64,000 bases of DNA from contig CAMPDV010000079.1 in NCBI GenBank assembly GCA_946699065.1, forward strand, positions 682,001 to 746,000. Reading direction: 5' to 3'. Under the pieces are notes generated by a model. The model ran no database searches, was not told the DNA's origin, and saw nothing but the letters and a program-made list of their open reading frames with translations. Position numbers and translations under genes: made by a program. Positions 36,230 through 46,093 of this stretch are shown piece by piece. The DNA is from Loxodes magnus. Lineage: Eukaryota > Ciliophora > Karyorelictea > Loxodida > Loxodidae. How positions within the stretch are numbered: the stretch's first letter is position 1; the number at the start of each line of letters is the position of its first letter.

Positions 36230-39200
36230 GAGTTCGAAATAGAAGAAACACAAACATAAGCTATCTGAGCAATCATAAAAGGATCAAAAGACTTAGAATA
36301 AATATATGCAAGAGTAATGTATTAATAACCACTTGCAGGAAAACTCTTCTACTGATGTTGATTATGATAATGTGTCTGTGAGAAGCTTTTAAAGTTCATG
36401 CACTGAGCCTTTGCAAGTTCAGAAGGAGAGCCAAGAAATATGTCAGTTCATTTTTAACTTTCATAATAATTATGTAGAGTCTAAGGAATAGAAGGAGTAG
36501 AGTATTCAGAACGAGCCTTTTGAAGAATTTTCGCTATGGGAAAATGGTTAGGAGTAAGTAAAGTAGAAGAGAGAAGAAGTAAAGCAGGCAATATTCCAAG
36601 AAGGCTTTTAAAAACAAAATGTTAGCTGTAAAAACCTGGAGTTTGATATAATCTACAGTAATGGATTTAATTAACTATCCTAAATCCTTGAGTCAGAAAA
36701 AGAATAAGAGACTGAGTAATCTGAATAGTGTAACTATTAGCTCGAACTTAATACTTCCATTTCTAATGTTTCTTTTGCTGTTCCTTAACGGTAGAATAGT
36801 TTGCGTAAGTTTGTAAAATAGAATTCGCTATCTTCTTTCACTTATAAGGACTCTGAAGAGGATAATTAATAAAAAGAGCTTTAAGGATGCTAATTGATTA
36901 CTAAGGAAAAATCAGAAGCTTAGAAATAATTCCTTTAGAAGCATATCAAAGAATTATTCCGGTTTGGCGAGTTTCAAACTTACGAAGATAAGATGTAATT
37001 AATAGATTAACTAGAACTGTATTAAGTAAAGGCTAAGCAGGCAGTATATAAATAAGAAGGCGAAGCTTAAAATGCTTATATCCTTGAGAATGGGAAACTG
37101 TAGGTTTATCTAGATGGAGTTAAGTCTTACTACATAACATAAGGCTAAATATTTGGAGAAATAGCTTTAATGCTAAATTCAGTAAGAGAATGCACAATAA
37201 TAGCAGCTTAAGATTCCACTTTGTGGGCTTTGAATAAAGATAAGTTTAGAAATACGATTAAGTAGATTAGCTTAAGGAACTTCACTGAAAACATGCAGTT
37301 GATAGAGAATATCCCTATGTTAAAAAACTTGTCCTAATACTAAAAAAGCTAAATAGTCACTTCCCTTTTAAGTATGAACTATAGCAAAAATGACATAATC
37401 GTTAGTGAAGGAGACCCTGGGGATAGAATGTACATTATTAAAAGAGGAACTGCTTCAGTTAAGTTTCGTCGTTAGGAAAAATATCAGTTATAGTAAGGCC
37501 AGTTTTTCGGAGAACTAAGCTTATTGTATAATACTCCAAGAACAGCAGACGTTATCGCGGTTTCTGAAGAATTGTATTGTGTTTGCCTGCTAAGAGAAAG
37601 TCTGAACTTGATTTTAGGAAGTGATTTGCAAATAATAATAAACACCAATATCTTGAAAATAGGATTCTAAAGGAATAAAATTATGTCAAAGCTCTCAGAA
37701 AGTTAGCAAAATGAGATAATCAAGAATATGAATGTTATGAAATTTTAGCCTAATTAAGTTATTATCTAAAAAGATTCAGTCTGTAATACTTTATACGTAC
37801 TGATATAGGGCAATATCATCAAAAGGCAGAACGGGGAGAAGGTTATTCCTTACTGTATAGGAGAGAAATATCTACTTGAAGAGAATAGTAAGCAAGTTTG
37901 ATAGGATGATTTTATCGCCTAGACTTAAGTGGATTTAGCTATAATTTCGCATAAAAAAATAAGGAAAATTCTAAAGGAAAACTTTGATTAAATAATAGTC
38001 TAAAACGAACTTTCTTCGTAACTTAGCAATATTGATATTCTTAAGTACTTAAACCCTTAGTAGATAAATGCTATTCTTGAAAACCTGAAAGAGACAAAGT
38101 TCTTGAAGGGAGATATTATTGTAAAGTAAGGAGAGGCTAATGAAGCATTCTATATCATTAAATAAGGAAATGTTAAGATACTTAAGGATGGCGAATATTT
38201 GTATGACATCTCAAAAAATGACTTTTTTGGGGAAAAATCTCTTCTATTCTAGATACCCAGCGCAATGACTATCATAGCAAGTAGTGATGAAGTAATCTGC
38301 TGATCGATTAACAGCAAATCCTTCAACTCTATTTTGAACCAAAATCTAAAAAAAACCATAATTCAAAGAACTAAATCGTTAGATGAGCAAATAACTATTA
38401 ATCAACTACAGCTTAAAGCAGTTTTGAACGAAGGTTTACTATGTAATATTTTTCTCTGCTAAAATGCGGAAAACTAAGAAAACTTCATTCTTAAGGTCTA
38501 TTCTAAAAAAGTTGTATAGAAATGCAAAATAAACGTTCAGCAAGAAAAGCAAATTTTGGAGTAAATAGACTATCCTTTTGTAGAAAGGTTTATTAAAACC
38601 TTTTAGGATGAGACTAATTTTTATTTCTTAGTGTAGTATATCAAAAGTGCCAACTTTATAGAGCTACTAGACTAGATGGAATTAATTAATATAAGAGATG
38701 CTTAGTTTTATGTTGCTAATGCTCTATTAATACTTGAGTACTTGCATTAAAAGGATATAGTTCATAGAGATATTAAGCCCAAGAATTTCTTAGTAGATGA
38801 ATTTGGATATATAACTTTAGTAGATTTTAGAACTGCAAGAGTCATCTAAAAAAGATCATACACTGTTATAGGCACTCCCCATTATATGGCTCCTGAGATT
38901 ATAATAGGAAAAGGGTATGATATATCAGTCGACATCTGAAGCCTAGGCATTCTTTTCTACGAGTTAGTATGTGGAAACGTCCCATTTGGTGAAGATTTAA
39001 CAGACATATACGAAATCTACCAATCGATATTGCTAGGATAGCTAAGTTATCCTTCATTTCTTTACGATCATAGCACTGCTAAATCACTTATAGAGTAGAT
39101 GCTTAATAAAAGTCCATAGTAAAGAGGTAACGTGACTAAGATTAAAGCTCATAAGTTTTTTACAGGCTTCAATTTTGTAAATTCTTAATATTCAGGATTC

Positions 39201-39284
39201 CCTATATTCAAGAGAGATAGAAGCACCCTATAAGCCCTAAATAAGTCTAGACAAATATAAGGAGAAGAATTGTAGTGTTTATGA
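36150..39284 (+). CDS. PKG-like kinase: four cyclic-nucleotide-binding domains and an atypical (DFR) kinase domain
   Basis: Single frame of 1044 residues. A polar, Ser/Gln-rich N-terminus (MGQKVC at the ATG would allow N-myristoylation) is followed by four cNMP domains: about 273-375 (GQIFGEIALMLNSVRECTI), 390-505 (GDRMYIIKRG, GQFFGELSLLYNTPRTADV), a degenerate one at about 507-617, and 630-730 (EAFYIIKQGNVKIL, NDFFGEKSLLFQ). FGE.(A/S)L...PR.A is the cyclic-nucleotide phosphate cassette; domain 2 has the full form. The kinase domain (about 753-1007) has LKVYSKK (Lys about 782), HRDIKPKNFLVD (His 872), [27 protein letters not shown] and an AGC-like tail. Its DFG is DFR (892-894) and the glycine loop is degenerate (LNEGLLCNIFL). 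Ciliate PKGs control motility and secretion; activity of this one is in doubt. The first 25 codons overlap the upstream gene. Confidence 0.9.
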
Positions 39285-39333
39285 CTATTTTAACTTCAAA
39301 GTAACTTTTCTAGTATTTTAGTCAAAAGAGTTC

Positions 39334-40197
39334 ATGTTTACAGAAAACGATTTGAATGAAAATACCCATGAATGGGATCAAGACTTCTGAGCATTGATCT
39401 GGAGACTTTAAGAAGTTAATTAATGTAAATTTAAACTTCAAAGTACCTATTAATAAGCAAATCTTAATGATTTTTAAATTCTTCCTTCATAATTTTTAAA
39501 CAAAAAAGTGAAGTTTATGCTATAATGTTTAGCTGAGTAAGATAAATTAATCTAAGATAGTAAATTAAGTTTATGCTAAAGATATCAAATTTTAAATATG
39601 GAGAGAGTTAATTTTGGAGTTCATACGAAAGAAATTAAATAGGATAAGTAAGAAGAGACTTGAGCTTGTAGATTGATTTTAGAACTTTATAGTATAAATG
39701 TAGAAACAGAGATAAACCAAGAAAAGTCTAAGACGAATAAAAGTTTACAAGCGATCAGATAAATAACTATAGCTAGTTGCAATACTAAGATTTAGAAGAT
39801 TAAGGTAAGAAGTTAAATACTTGAAATTAACTTAACAATTTAGAGTTGAATGAAAAGCAATAAATCAGATAAAACTAAATATAACAAGCAAAAATAGAAT
39901 AAAAATTTGATATATTAGTTGCTAAAAACTATTATATATAAAGTAAATATAGTATACTATCCAATGATAATAGGCTAATTGGAAGCAGTTTAAAATGAAT
40001 GGCACTTATTTTTGTACAAAATAACAAATAAACATTTTTGGAAATATCAAATGAGAGCATAAGGAACATTTTAAAATTGTATAAAGCTAGACAAACATCC
40101 TATATGCGTATCATATTATTATAGCTGAAATTCTAATGATAATAGTGGCTATTCTGAAACACGAAGTTAAGTTTTTAGGATATGACAATTAAAATGA
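39334..40197 (+). CDS. Novel protein, unrecognised
   Basis: Begins 49 nt after the PKG stop. From ATG (MFTENDLNENTHEWDQDFWA) a single frame gives about 287 residues to TGA at 40195; internal TGA codons are read as Trp. The sequence has normal charge balance (KVKFMLQCLAEQDKLIQDSK, NFGVHTKEIKQDKQEETWAC) and a C-terminal aromatic segment (NEWHLFLYKITNKHFWKYQM). A TGA at 40124 is an earlier possible end. No named domain was recognised. Confidence 0.55.
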
Positions 40198-40460
40198 GCT
40201 TTTAGAAAGATACTTTAATTTTCCAATAAAGTTCAGCTTGTAAAATGGTTTCACTGCCCTTTTTTTCTAAGCTAGTTTTGTAAAATTATTTGATTTATAT
40301 TTGCTATAGATAATGATTATCCTTCCTCTTGAATATTTTTGAGATTTTTCAAGATATAATGCATTATAAATATTTGAACCGAAGTAATATTTAATTTTCG
40401 TTTATTTAACTTTGATAAAGCTCAATTTTTATTACTATTTTAAGTCTTTTATATTTTATC

Positions 40461-40478
40461 TAATTAATCCCACTATTA
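40461..40478. repeat. Left copy of 18-bp direct repeat (candidate target-site duplication)
   Basis: TAATTAATCCCACTATTA, identical to 41843-41860. The CCCAC core makes chance identity unlikely in this AT-rich DNA. Confidence 0.8.
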
Positions 40479-40989
40479 AATAAAAATGGAAAATTGCGCG
40501 GTAAAAACGGAATAGTCGATTCGCCTTTCTAGAAACTAAAACAGAAAAGCCAAAAGAAAGGCGGGGAAAGAAAAATAAAAGTTGATGACTACATCAGAAA
40601 CTAGTTCTTCTTCCAAAGGTAAAGTGATGGTTGGAATGTAATAAGTAGAAGAATAAAAAAAATGACCCATATTAAAAACTCTAAAATTAAGTCGAACAAA
40701 TGAAAAAATTAATTTCCCGATACGAAGAAACCATATATAACCAAAGCATATAAATAAGAGAATTTATGAGTGATATTGATTTTCAGGATAATGAATTAAC
40801 AATCTTAAGAAAATAACTAATATAAAATAAATTAATAAAAGAAGAATAATTATGAAGACAATCTTAATCAAACTTACCCAATAATCAAATAATGGAATTA
40901 GAAAAAACTCCAACTTAAATAAAAAAAGAAGAAATCTCATAAATAGGAATTTAAGATCAGAATATAAATAAATAAATAAATTTGATTAT

Positions 40990-41023
40990 AGAGCGCGTAG
41001 CACTCTCGTTGATGCGCAGCTCT
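40990..41023 (+). other. GC-rich hairpin followed by A/T runs
   Basis: AGAGC at 40990 pairs with GCTCT at 41019, with an inner GCGC/GCGC pairing; the stem is followed by TTTAAAAAAATTTTT. This is the most GC-rich spot for kilobases. It could be an RNA structure of the inserted element or a transcription end signal. Confidence 0.5.
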
Positions 41024-41218
41024 TTAAAAAAATTTTTCATACTGACAAGAATGTTTGTTACTGATAAAATTATCAGATACTGATAAACCTTGTTCAATAC
41101 TGGTATAATTATTCAGTACTGACAAAAATGTTCAATACTGATATAATTTTAGAATACTCGTAATTTTTAATATTTGTTGGAGGTCCAAGGACATGGCAGG
41201 ATTGTGTCTCATTGCATC

Positions 41219-41429
41219 ACCAAAGCAGAGGACGACATGTGTCAATTATGGGTACTTAAATTCCCCACCTCTGATGAAGTTCGCAATATTATTTCTTTTT
41301 CGTTCCAGAATTAAAAATAAACGAAACCAGTGCCGAAGGTCTAAGAATCTTATGTCTCGAGGCCAAACCAAAGCAGAGGAAGACATAAAGTCGATTATGG
41401 GTACTTAACTTCCCCAACCTCTGATGAAG
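41219..41429 (+). repeat. Pair of ~61-bp direct copies inside the insertion
   Basis: ACCAAAGCAGAGGA.GACAT...ATTATGGGTACTTAA.TTCCCC..CCTCTGATGAAG occurs at 41219-41279 and 41367-41429. Within each copy CAGAGG near the left and CCTCTG near the right are inverted, so each unit can form a hairpin. The copies lie in different reading frames, which argues for a DNA or RNA role over a protein repeat. Confidence 0.75.
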
Positions 41430-41842
41430 ATGACCTTGTTGTTCACCTTCGAACAACTATGGCGGTTTTAAAATATATTTAATATAATAAAAAGATTAGA
41501 AAAGATAGAAAACAAGATATTTATAAAAAATTAATCAAGATAAGAACTTAAACAATGTTGATACTGCAAATCAAGATTTCATTTATTAAGGAAATGCATA
41601 ACCTGAAAAAAACTGAACGAAAAAGAACAAAACAGAATATGAACTTAAATTAACAAACTTTTAATTACATAAAATGGAATTTATAAGAGAAAAATATTTA
41701 CTGGATAGACTGAGAATCAACAGTGGTTACCTACCACTTAATCAAGAATGTCGTGATATCCATCCTCGTTAAGAAAATGGCAGCAAGTACCTGGTTGAAA
41801 TCCCAGAGAATGCTAAACTCTTTTTAACATTTAGTCTATAAT

Positions 41843-41860
41843 TAATTAATCCCACTATTA
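41843..41860. repeat. Right copy of 18-bp direct repeat
   Basis: Identical to 40461-40478; marks the right boundary of the inserted segment. Confidence 0.8.
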
Positions 41861-42018
41861 TAGTCATTAGACTAAACTAGATTACTAGTGATATGCTATT
41901 GGTAACTATTTTTGATTTTATATAAATAGTTAAATCTCTCACTGTCTTAAACCATTTAATCTCCTTTAGATAGTGGAATTGTAATATCATATACTAGATG
42001 TTAATAAAAGGGAAAGGA

Positions 42019-42789
42019 ATGGAAGTAATAGAATAAGTTGATTTAGCATAGTTAATAATTGACACTTTGGAAATTAAATTTCCTACTTACAAGCAAGTTT
42101 TAAACTTATTGATATCAAATTAACTTTCTGAAAGAACTAGTTCAAATAGTAAAATTGAGATAAATTAGCTTTGACAGTAATGATTGGAAATAAAATAAGA
42201 AGAGCTAGTTGGTGATATATTATAGATATAAGACGACAGAATTAATGTAAATATGCCAAGGGAAACGATTACTAGTAAACTGGTTAAGTCATATTAAAGC
42301 TAATAAAGTGAATAGCTAATATTACTGTCTATTTCTACTCTTAATGTCATAATTGGATAAAATTCCAAAAAAATGCTCAATATAGTCATTTAATCTATCC
42401 AATAGAGGATATTCTAAAAGCTTAGCAACATAATGTTATATTCTTATCTTAATAAAAGCAAAAGATTCTCAGGATTAGCATCTATTGCTAATTTTTCCTA
42501 GAGGTAATAGCTAACAAAACTAAGGATAATAAGATAATCTATAAAGGATAAATTTACACAGGGCCGTTATTAAAGATTAAAGCAATACAAATCTTACATT
42601 AGATAAGTAAAACTAATTAGAAAAGAACAGTAAATTTACTATACTGCATATTTTGATATTTAAAGTATCAATGATAAAGTTAAATACTTTAGTTTTGAAA
42701 ACTATTTACTTAACTAACGTGCTACTCAATAAACAAAGCTGAAAAATGGGGTGTGTACTGTGCAGAGACTAAAGATAATAGAATTTTGA
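42019..42789 (+). CDS. Novel protein, unrecognised
   Basis: Frame from ATG reads MEVIEQVDLAQLIIDTLEIK, then PTYKQVLNLLISNQLSERTS, QQWLEIKQEELVGDILQIQD, a middle helical region, and a basic C-terminal part (RLKQYKSYIRQVKLIRKEQQ), 256 residues to TGA at 42787. Charge pattern and regular helices are coding-like. The end overlaps the ATG of the next gene by 44 nt in another frame, so the true stop may lie elsewhere, perhaps after an unrecognised intron. No family was recognised. Confidence 0.45.
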
Positions 42790-45700
42790 AGAGTTTCATA
42801 ATGTGACTAAAAATGATGGGGAGTTTGATAACGACGGCATTCCTGTTAATATAGATCAAAAGTAATGTGACTATCTTATTGAAAAGTATTAATTAAATAA
42901 GAAAAAAACTATTATGCTGGATAAGTTTAATAACCAGATCCCGCTACTAATTTTAGAGGTTAGATAAGGGTTTGATTTCTATCCTGGATCTTTGTGCTTT
43001 ACAATACAAGACAGATAGCTATAAATAAAAGTAACAGTAGAAAAAGTAGATTATGATACTCAGTGAGTACTTGGTAGTTTTGAACCTATATGACACTAAG
43101 TTTTCTTTATTAGTAATCCAAATAAAATTATTTTCTCTGTATTTGAGTAAGATATAAACGAAGGTAATACTTAAGCAATATATGGTTAAGGTATTTTCAT
43201 GCTTTAGAACGAAATGAAAGACGAAAAAGTTCATCATACTAGTGTTAAAATCCTCTAAGACAAAGTATAAGAACAAGGTTGAATAAGCATAAAGTTCTAG
43301 TACTTTTAGGATAGCTAAAGCTATTTCTAAAATAAGATAGATATTCTAAACCTAGAAAAGCAGAAGCTTATAGAATCATTTAATGAAAAATCTAGGAGTT
43401 TTTCATTTGTAGATATTCCTTTATATAAATCTAATAGCATTTTGAAAGACATCGATTTGTACCTCCATCAGATTAATAACGAGGACAAGTATAAAATGTA
43501 CAGATACTCACTTGATAATTGGTTTACCTCATAGAGTAAAAGTTAGTCCTCTTCTAATATATGACAAATTATATTCTCAAGACTAATAATTAATTTTCTT
43601 GCTTTCACTATATTCTAGCTTATCTCTCTATTTCAAGCACTTCTACTTAATTTAAAGCTTTAAATAAACTTAACTAAGCTAAAAAGGAATTTAAGCAGCT
43701 AAAGTAATATAATTAAATAGCTTTCCTATAAAGTTTATTATGTCTCTCTCCTTCAAAAATTATTCAAAAAGCGACTACATTAATAAACTAAATAGGGTTA
43801 TATAATAAATTAAGATCTCTAGACATGATAGTCTTAAAGCCTTAGTTCATATATAAAATAAGTCTTATTTGTATACAAAATTTAGGCTAAAGAGTTAGCT
43901 TCTAGTTATAGAATACCAAGCTAGACAAAGTAATAATTTAGTTAGCAACATGAAAGGGATTATAAAATAAAGCCAGTTAATATTATTATAATACTACTAG
44001 TTATAAGGGATTTGTATTATATTAGCCACACTCCATTGATCTAAGTTGTAAATATATTTTTAGTTATCGTTGCCAAAAGATGCTAGATATAAAGGGAAAA
44101 TAAGGATAGTAACATTAATACCTCGTTTACAGAAATGCTTTTTAGTCTTTCAGGCTTATTTTGAAAAATTTATTTAGCTTTTGCTATTAGATTAATAAGA
44201 TCAAGGATATAAGGGAAGCTATTCGTAGGTTTATAGGATTCATAGTTTTGGAAGAATTTGATATTAATGTATGAAAGATAAGAAAATAAAGGATGCAAAT
44301 TAATCCCTCATTTAGAAGTATCTAAACACAGTTTTTACCTTTTACTCACTAACTTCATTTTCCTTTTGTTGCATTCGATACAATTCACAAAGAACCCTTT
44401 CTGGAAACACTTAGTAATGCGAAATGATATCCCTATCTAATCTATCAGTACTAAAATCTAATTTATTTATTAGCTTAAAGTGAATAAAAAGCCTAAGATA
44501 TTTGTTAAGAAGCTTAATGATAGTTAATTAAATGGGTTTATATTAAAGCTAAGCTTTATTATTAAAAATGGTTTTGGAACTAATGATGAGTCTAGCTATG
44601 CTACTTATCGCTCTGAATTTAGTGCTTGTGGGGTTGAAAATCAAGAAATTGTGATACTTTAATCCATTAACTTTGCAAAATTATTAAAGCTCTTTAATCT
44701 AATTTTACGTTCAAAGCTCTTATATTTATATAATCAATTAGTAGCTTTAAGCTAATACTCTAATATCAAATATTAAGCTGTTTAAGAGATTAATCTTGCT
44801 ACCTTGCAAGGGATGCTCGTTCTTTTATAGTATGCTTCTTATTTTAAATTAGCTTTGATAGCTTAAACCACACTTTTGATGCTTTTTTTCAATGATTTTA
44901 CATAATAGAGTGATGCTAAGATGCTAGATTATTAGTTTCACTGATAAGCATAAATATAATTATCTCTCTATAGAGGGATTGTAGAGATATGCTTATATCA
45001 AATGATTATCTCTATTAAATGCTTCTTCAAGAGCTATCTCAAACTATATGTCAGATAAGGCTATTTAGTTAAGTTTTTCTCCTAGCAAAGTTTATTTTAC
45101 TTCCTTTATAAATTAAGATACTAAAGAGCTCAATTTATGCTAGTGTCATCTTTCTTTTACAAGAGAAGAGAGTGTTGATTGGATTTTCTTAGTTTGGTAT
45201 GCTTGCAGTAGTTAAAAGTGGATAACAAAAGTCCTTTTAATTTAACCACTTTCTGTAGTATCAAAGATTGAATAGATTTATTGCTTAATCTAAATCTCTA
45301 TAACCTGATTTAAGGGATAATTAGTAAGTTAAGAATAGACGATAATGAAGAATTTACCTATACTAGAACTTAATATATCTTTAGATAATCTTCTTTAAGC
45401 TAGCTTATTAATAGAGAGCGCTTAAGTACTTATAAGGTTAGCATTAAAAAGGATTCTTTGTTTAAGAGAAAAATTGAATATAGATATCTAGAACCTAAGT
45501 ACTTACTATTACAGATTTTCATTATTAATAGTATAAGATTGCTACTTTATATATCAACTAAAGGAAATTAGGAAAGAGTGAGTAAAAATCTTAATAGCCT
45601 ACCAAATAAATTAGTAATCAAGCAAGCTAAGTAGTAGTTTCTAAAGTCTTAACTAAGAGTTTTCAATATGAAAATGATATTAGTGGCCTTTTCCCTTTAT

Positions 45701-46093
45701 CTGGCTATAATATTAAGCATTATACCTATCGTTATGCATAATACAGGAATTAAATATTCTTTGAATATTGTTATATTAGATATATGAAGATAGTTATACT
45801 AAGCTAAATTAATATTCCCTTTTATAGAGAAATATCTTAAAGGGATTTATTAGTAACAAGAATATCTAGACTTCTTAGTGTAGTAACTAGCAAGCTAATA
45901 ATGAATAAAGGCTTAAGCTGAAGGAAAGCAATGGTAACTAAGTTTGATAAGGATATCAGATCTATATACAAAAGGGATATGTAAAAGCAAATAAATAATA
46001 AGGGACTGCTTATAAGATATTAATAAGGCTATATGTTTAGATTTCAATTTGAAAAAAATAATTTAATGTTAGGTAAAATATCACCAAAAATGA
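42746..46093 (+). CDS. Large MGC-acylated protein with C2-like domain and membrane segments
   Basis: The N-terminus MGCVLC is a strong dual-acylation signal (Gly2 myristoylation with adjacent Cys palmitoylation), placing the protein on a membrane. Residues about 65-160 resemble a C2 domain (LLILEVRQGFDFYPGSLCFT, then TQWVLGSFEPIWHQVFFI, with Trp as TGA, and IIFSVFEQDINEG). At residue 273 there is a TGA. If it is the stop the protein has 272 residues; but the same frame stays coding-like for another 2.5 kb (NKKPKIFVKKLNDSQLNGFI, NDESSYATYRSEFSACGVEN, RLSTYKVSIKKDSLFKRKIE) with hydrophobic helices including MILVAFSLYLAIILSIIPIV, to TGA at 46091 (1115 residues). The long model is preferred with caution; a small intron or second gene within is possible. 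The last codons overlap the next ATG. Confidence 0.55.

Larger units (their letters stand above)
40479..41842. mobile_element. 1.36-kb insertion of unknown family between 18-bp direct repeats
   Basis: The segment is bounded by perfect 18-bp direct repeats and its base composition is clearly richer in G and C than its flanks. It contains, left to right: a coding-like stretch (ATG at 40585, MTTSETSSSSKGKVMVGMQQ, then after one frame change at an A-run a coiled coil ISRYEETIYNQSIQIREFMS), a GC-rich hairpin (40990-41023), a cluster of TACTGA-type motifs (41040-41160), two 61-bp direct copies (41219-41279, 41367-41429) and a second coding-like stretch to about 41820 (EKYLLDRLRINSGYLPLNQE). Near the right end AGTGGTTA (41722) and GGTTGAAATCC (41799) recall pol III A and B boxes. 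No transposase, RT or terminal inverted repeat was recognised. The 18-bp duplication suits target-primed reverse transcription, so a nonautonomous retroelement is most likely. Confidence 0.6.

Noticed and set aside
41193-41408. 71-codon plus-strand ORF in the insertion
   Set aside because: Open only by chance in standard code; another frame is more coding-like and the region contains structured repeats.
41720-41820. Possible tRNA gene (AGTGGTTA and GGTTGAAATCC)
   Set aside because: A- and B-box-like motifs are present, but no acceptor or anticodon stem can be folded and the T-arm has mismatches; kept only as a hint of a SINE-like origin.
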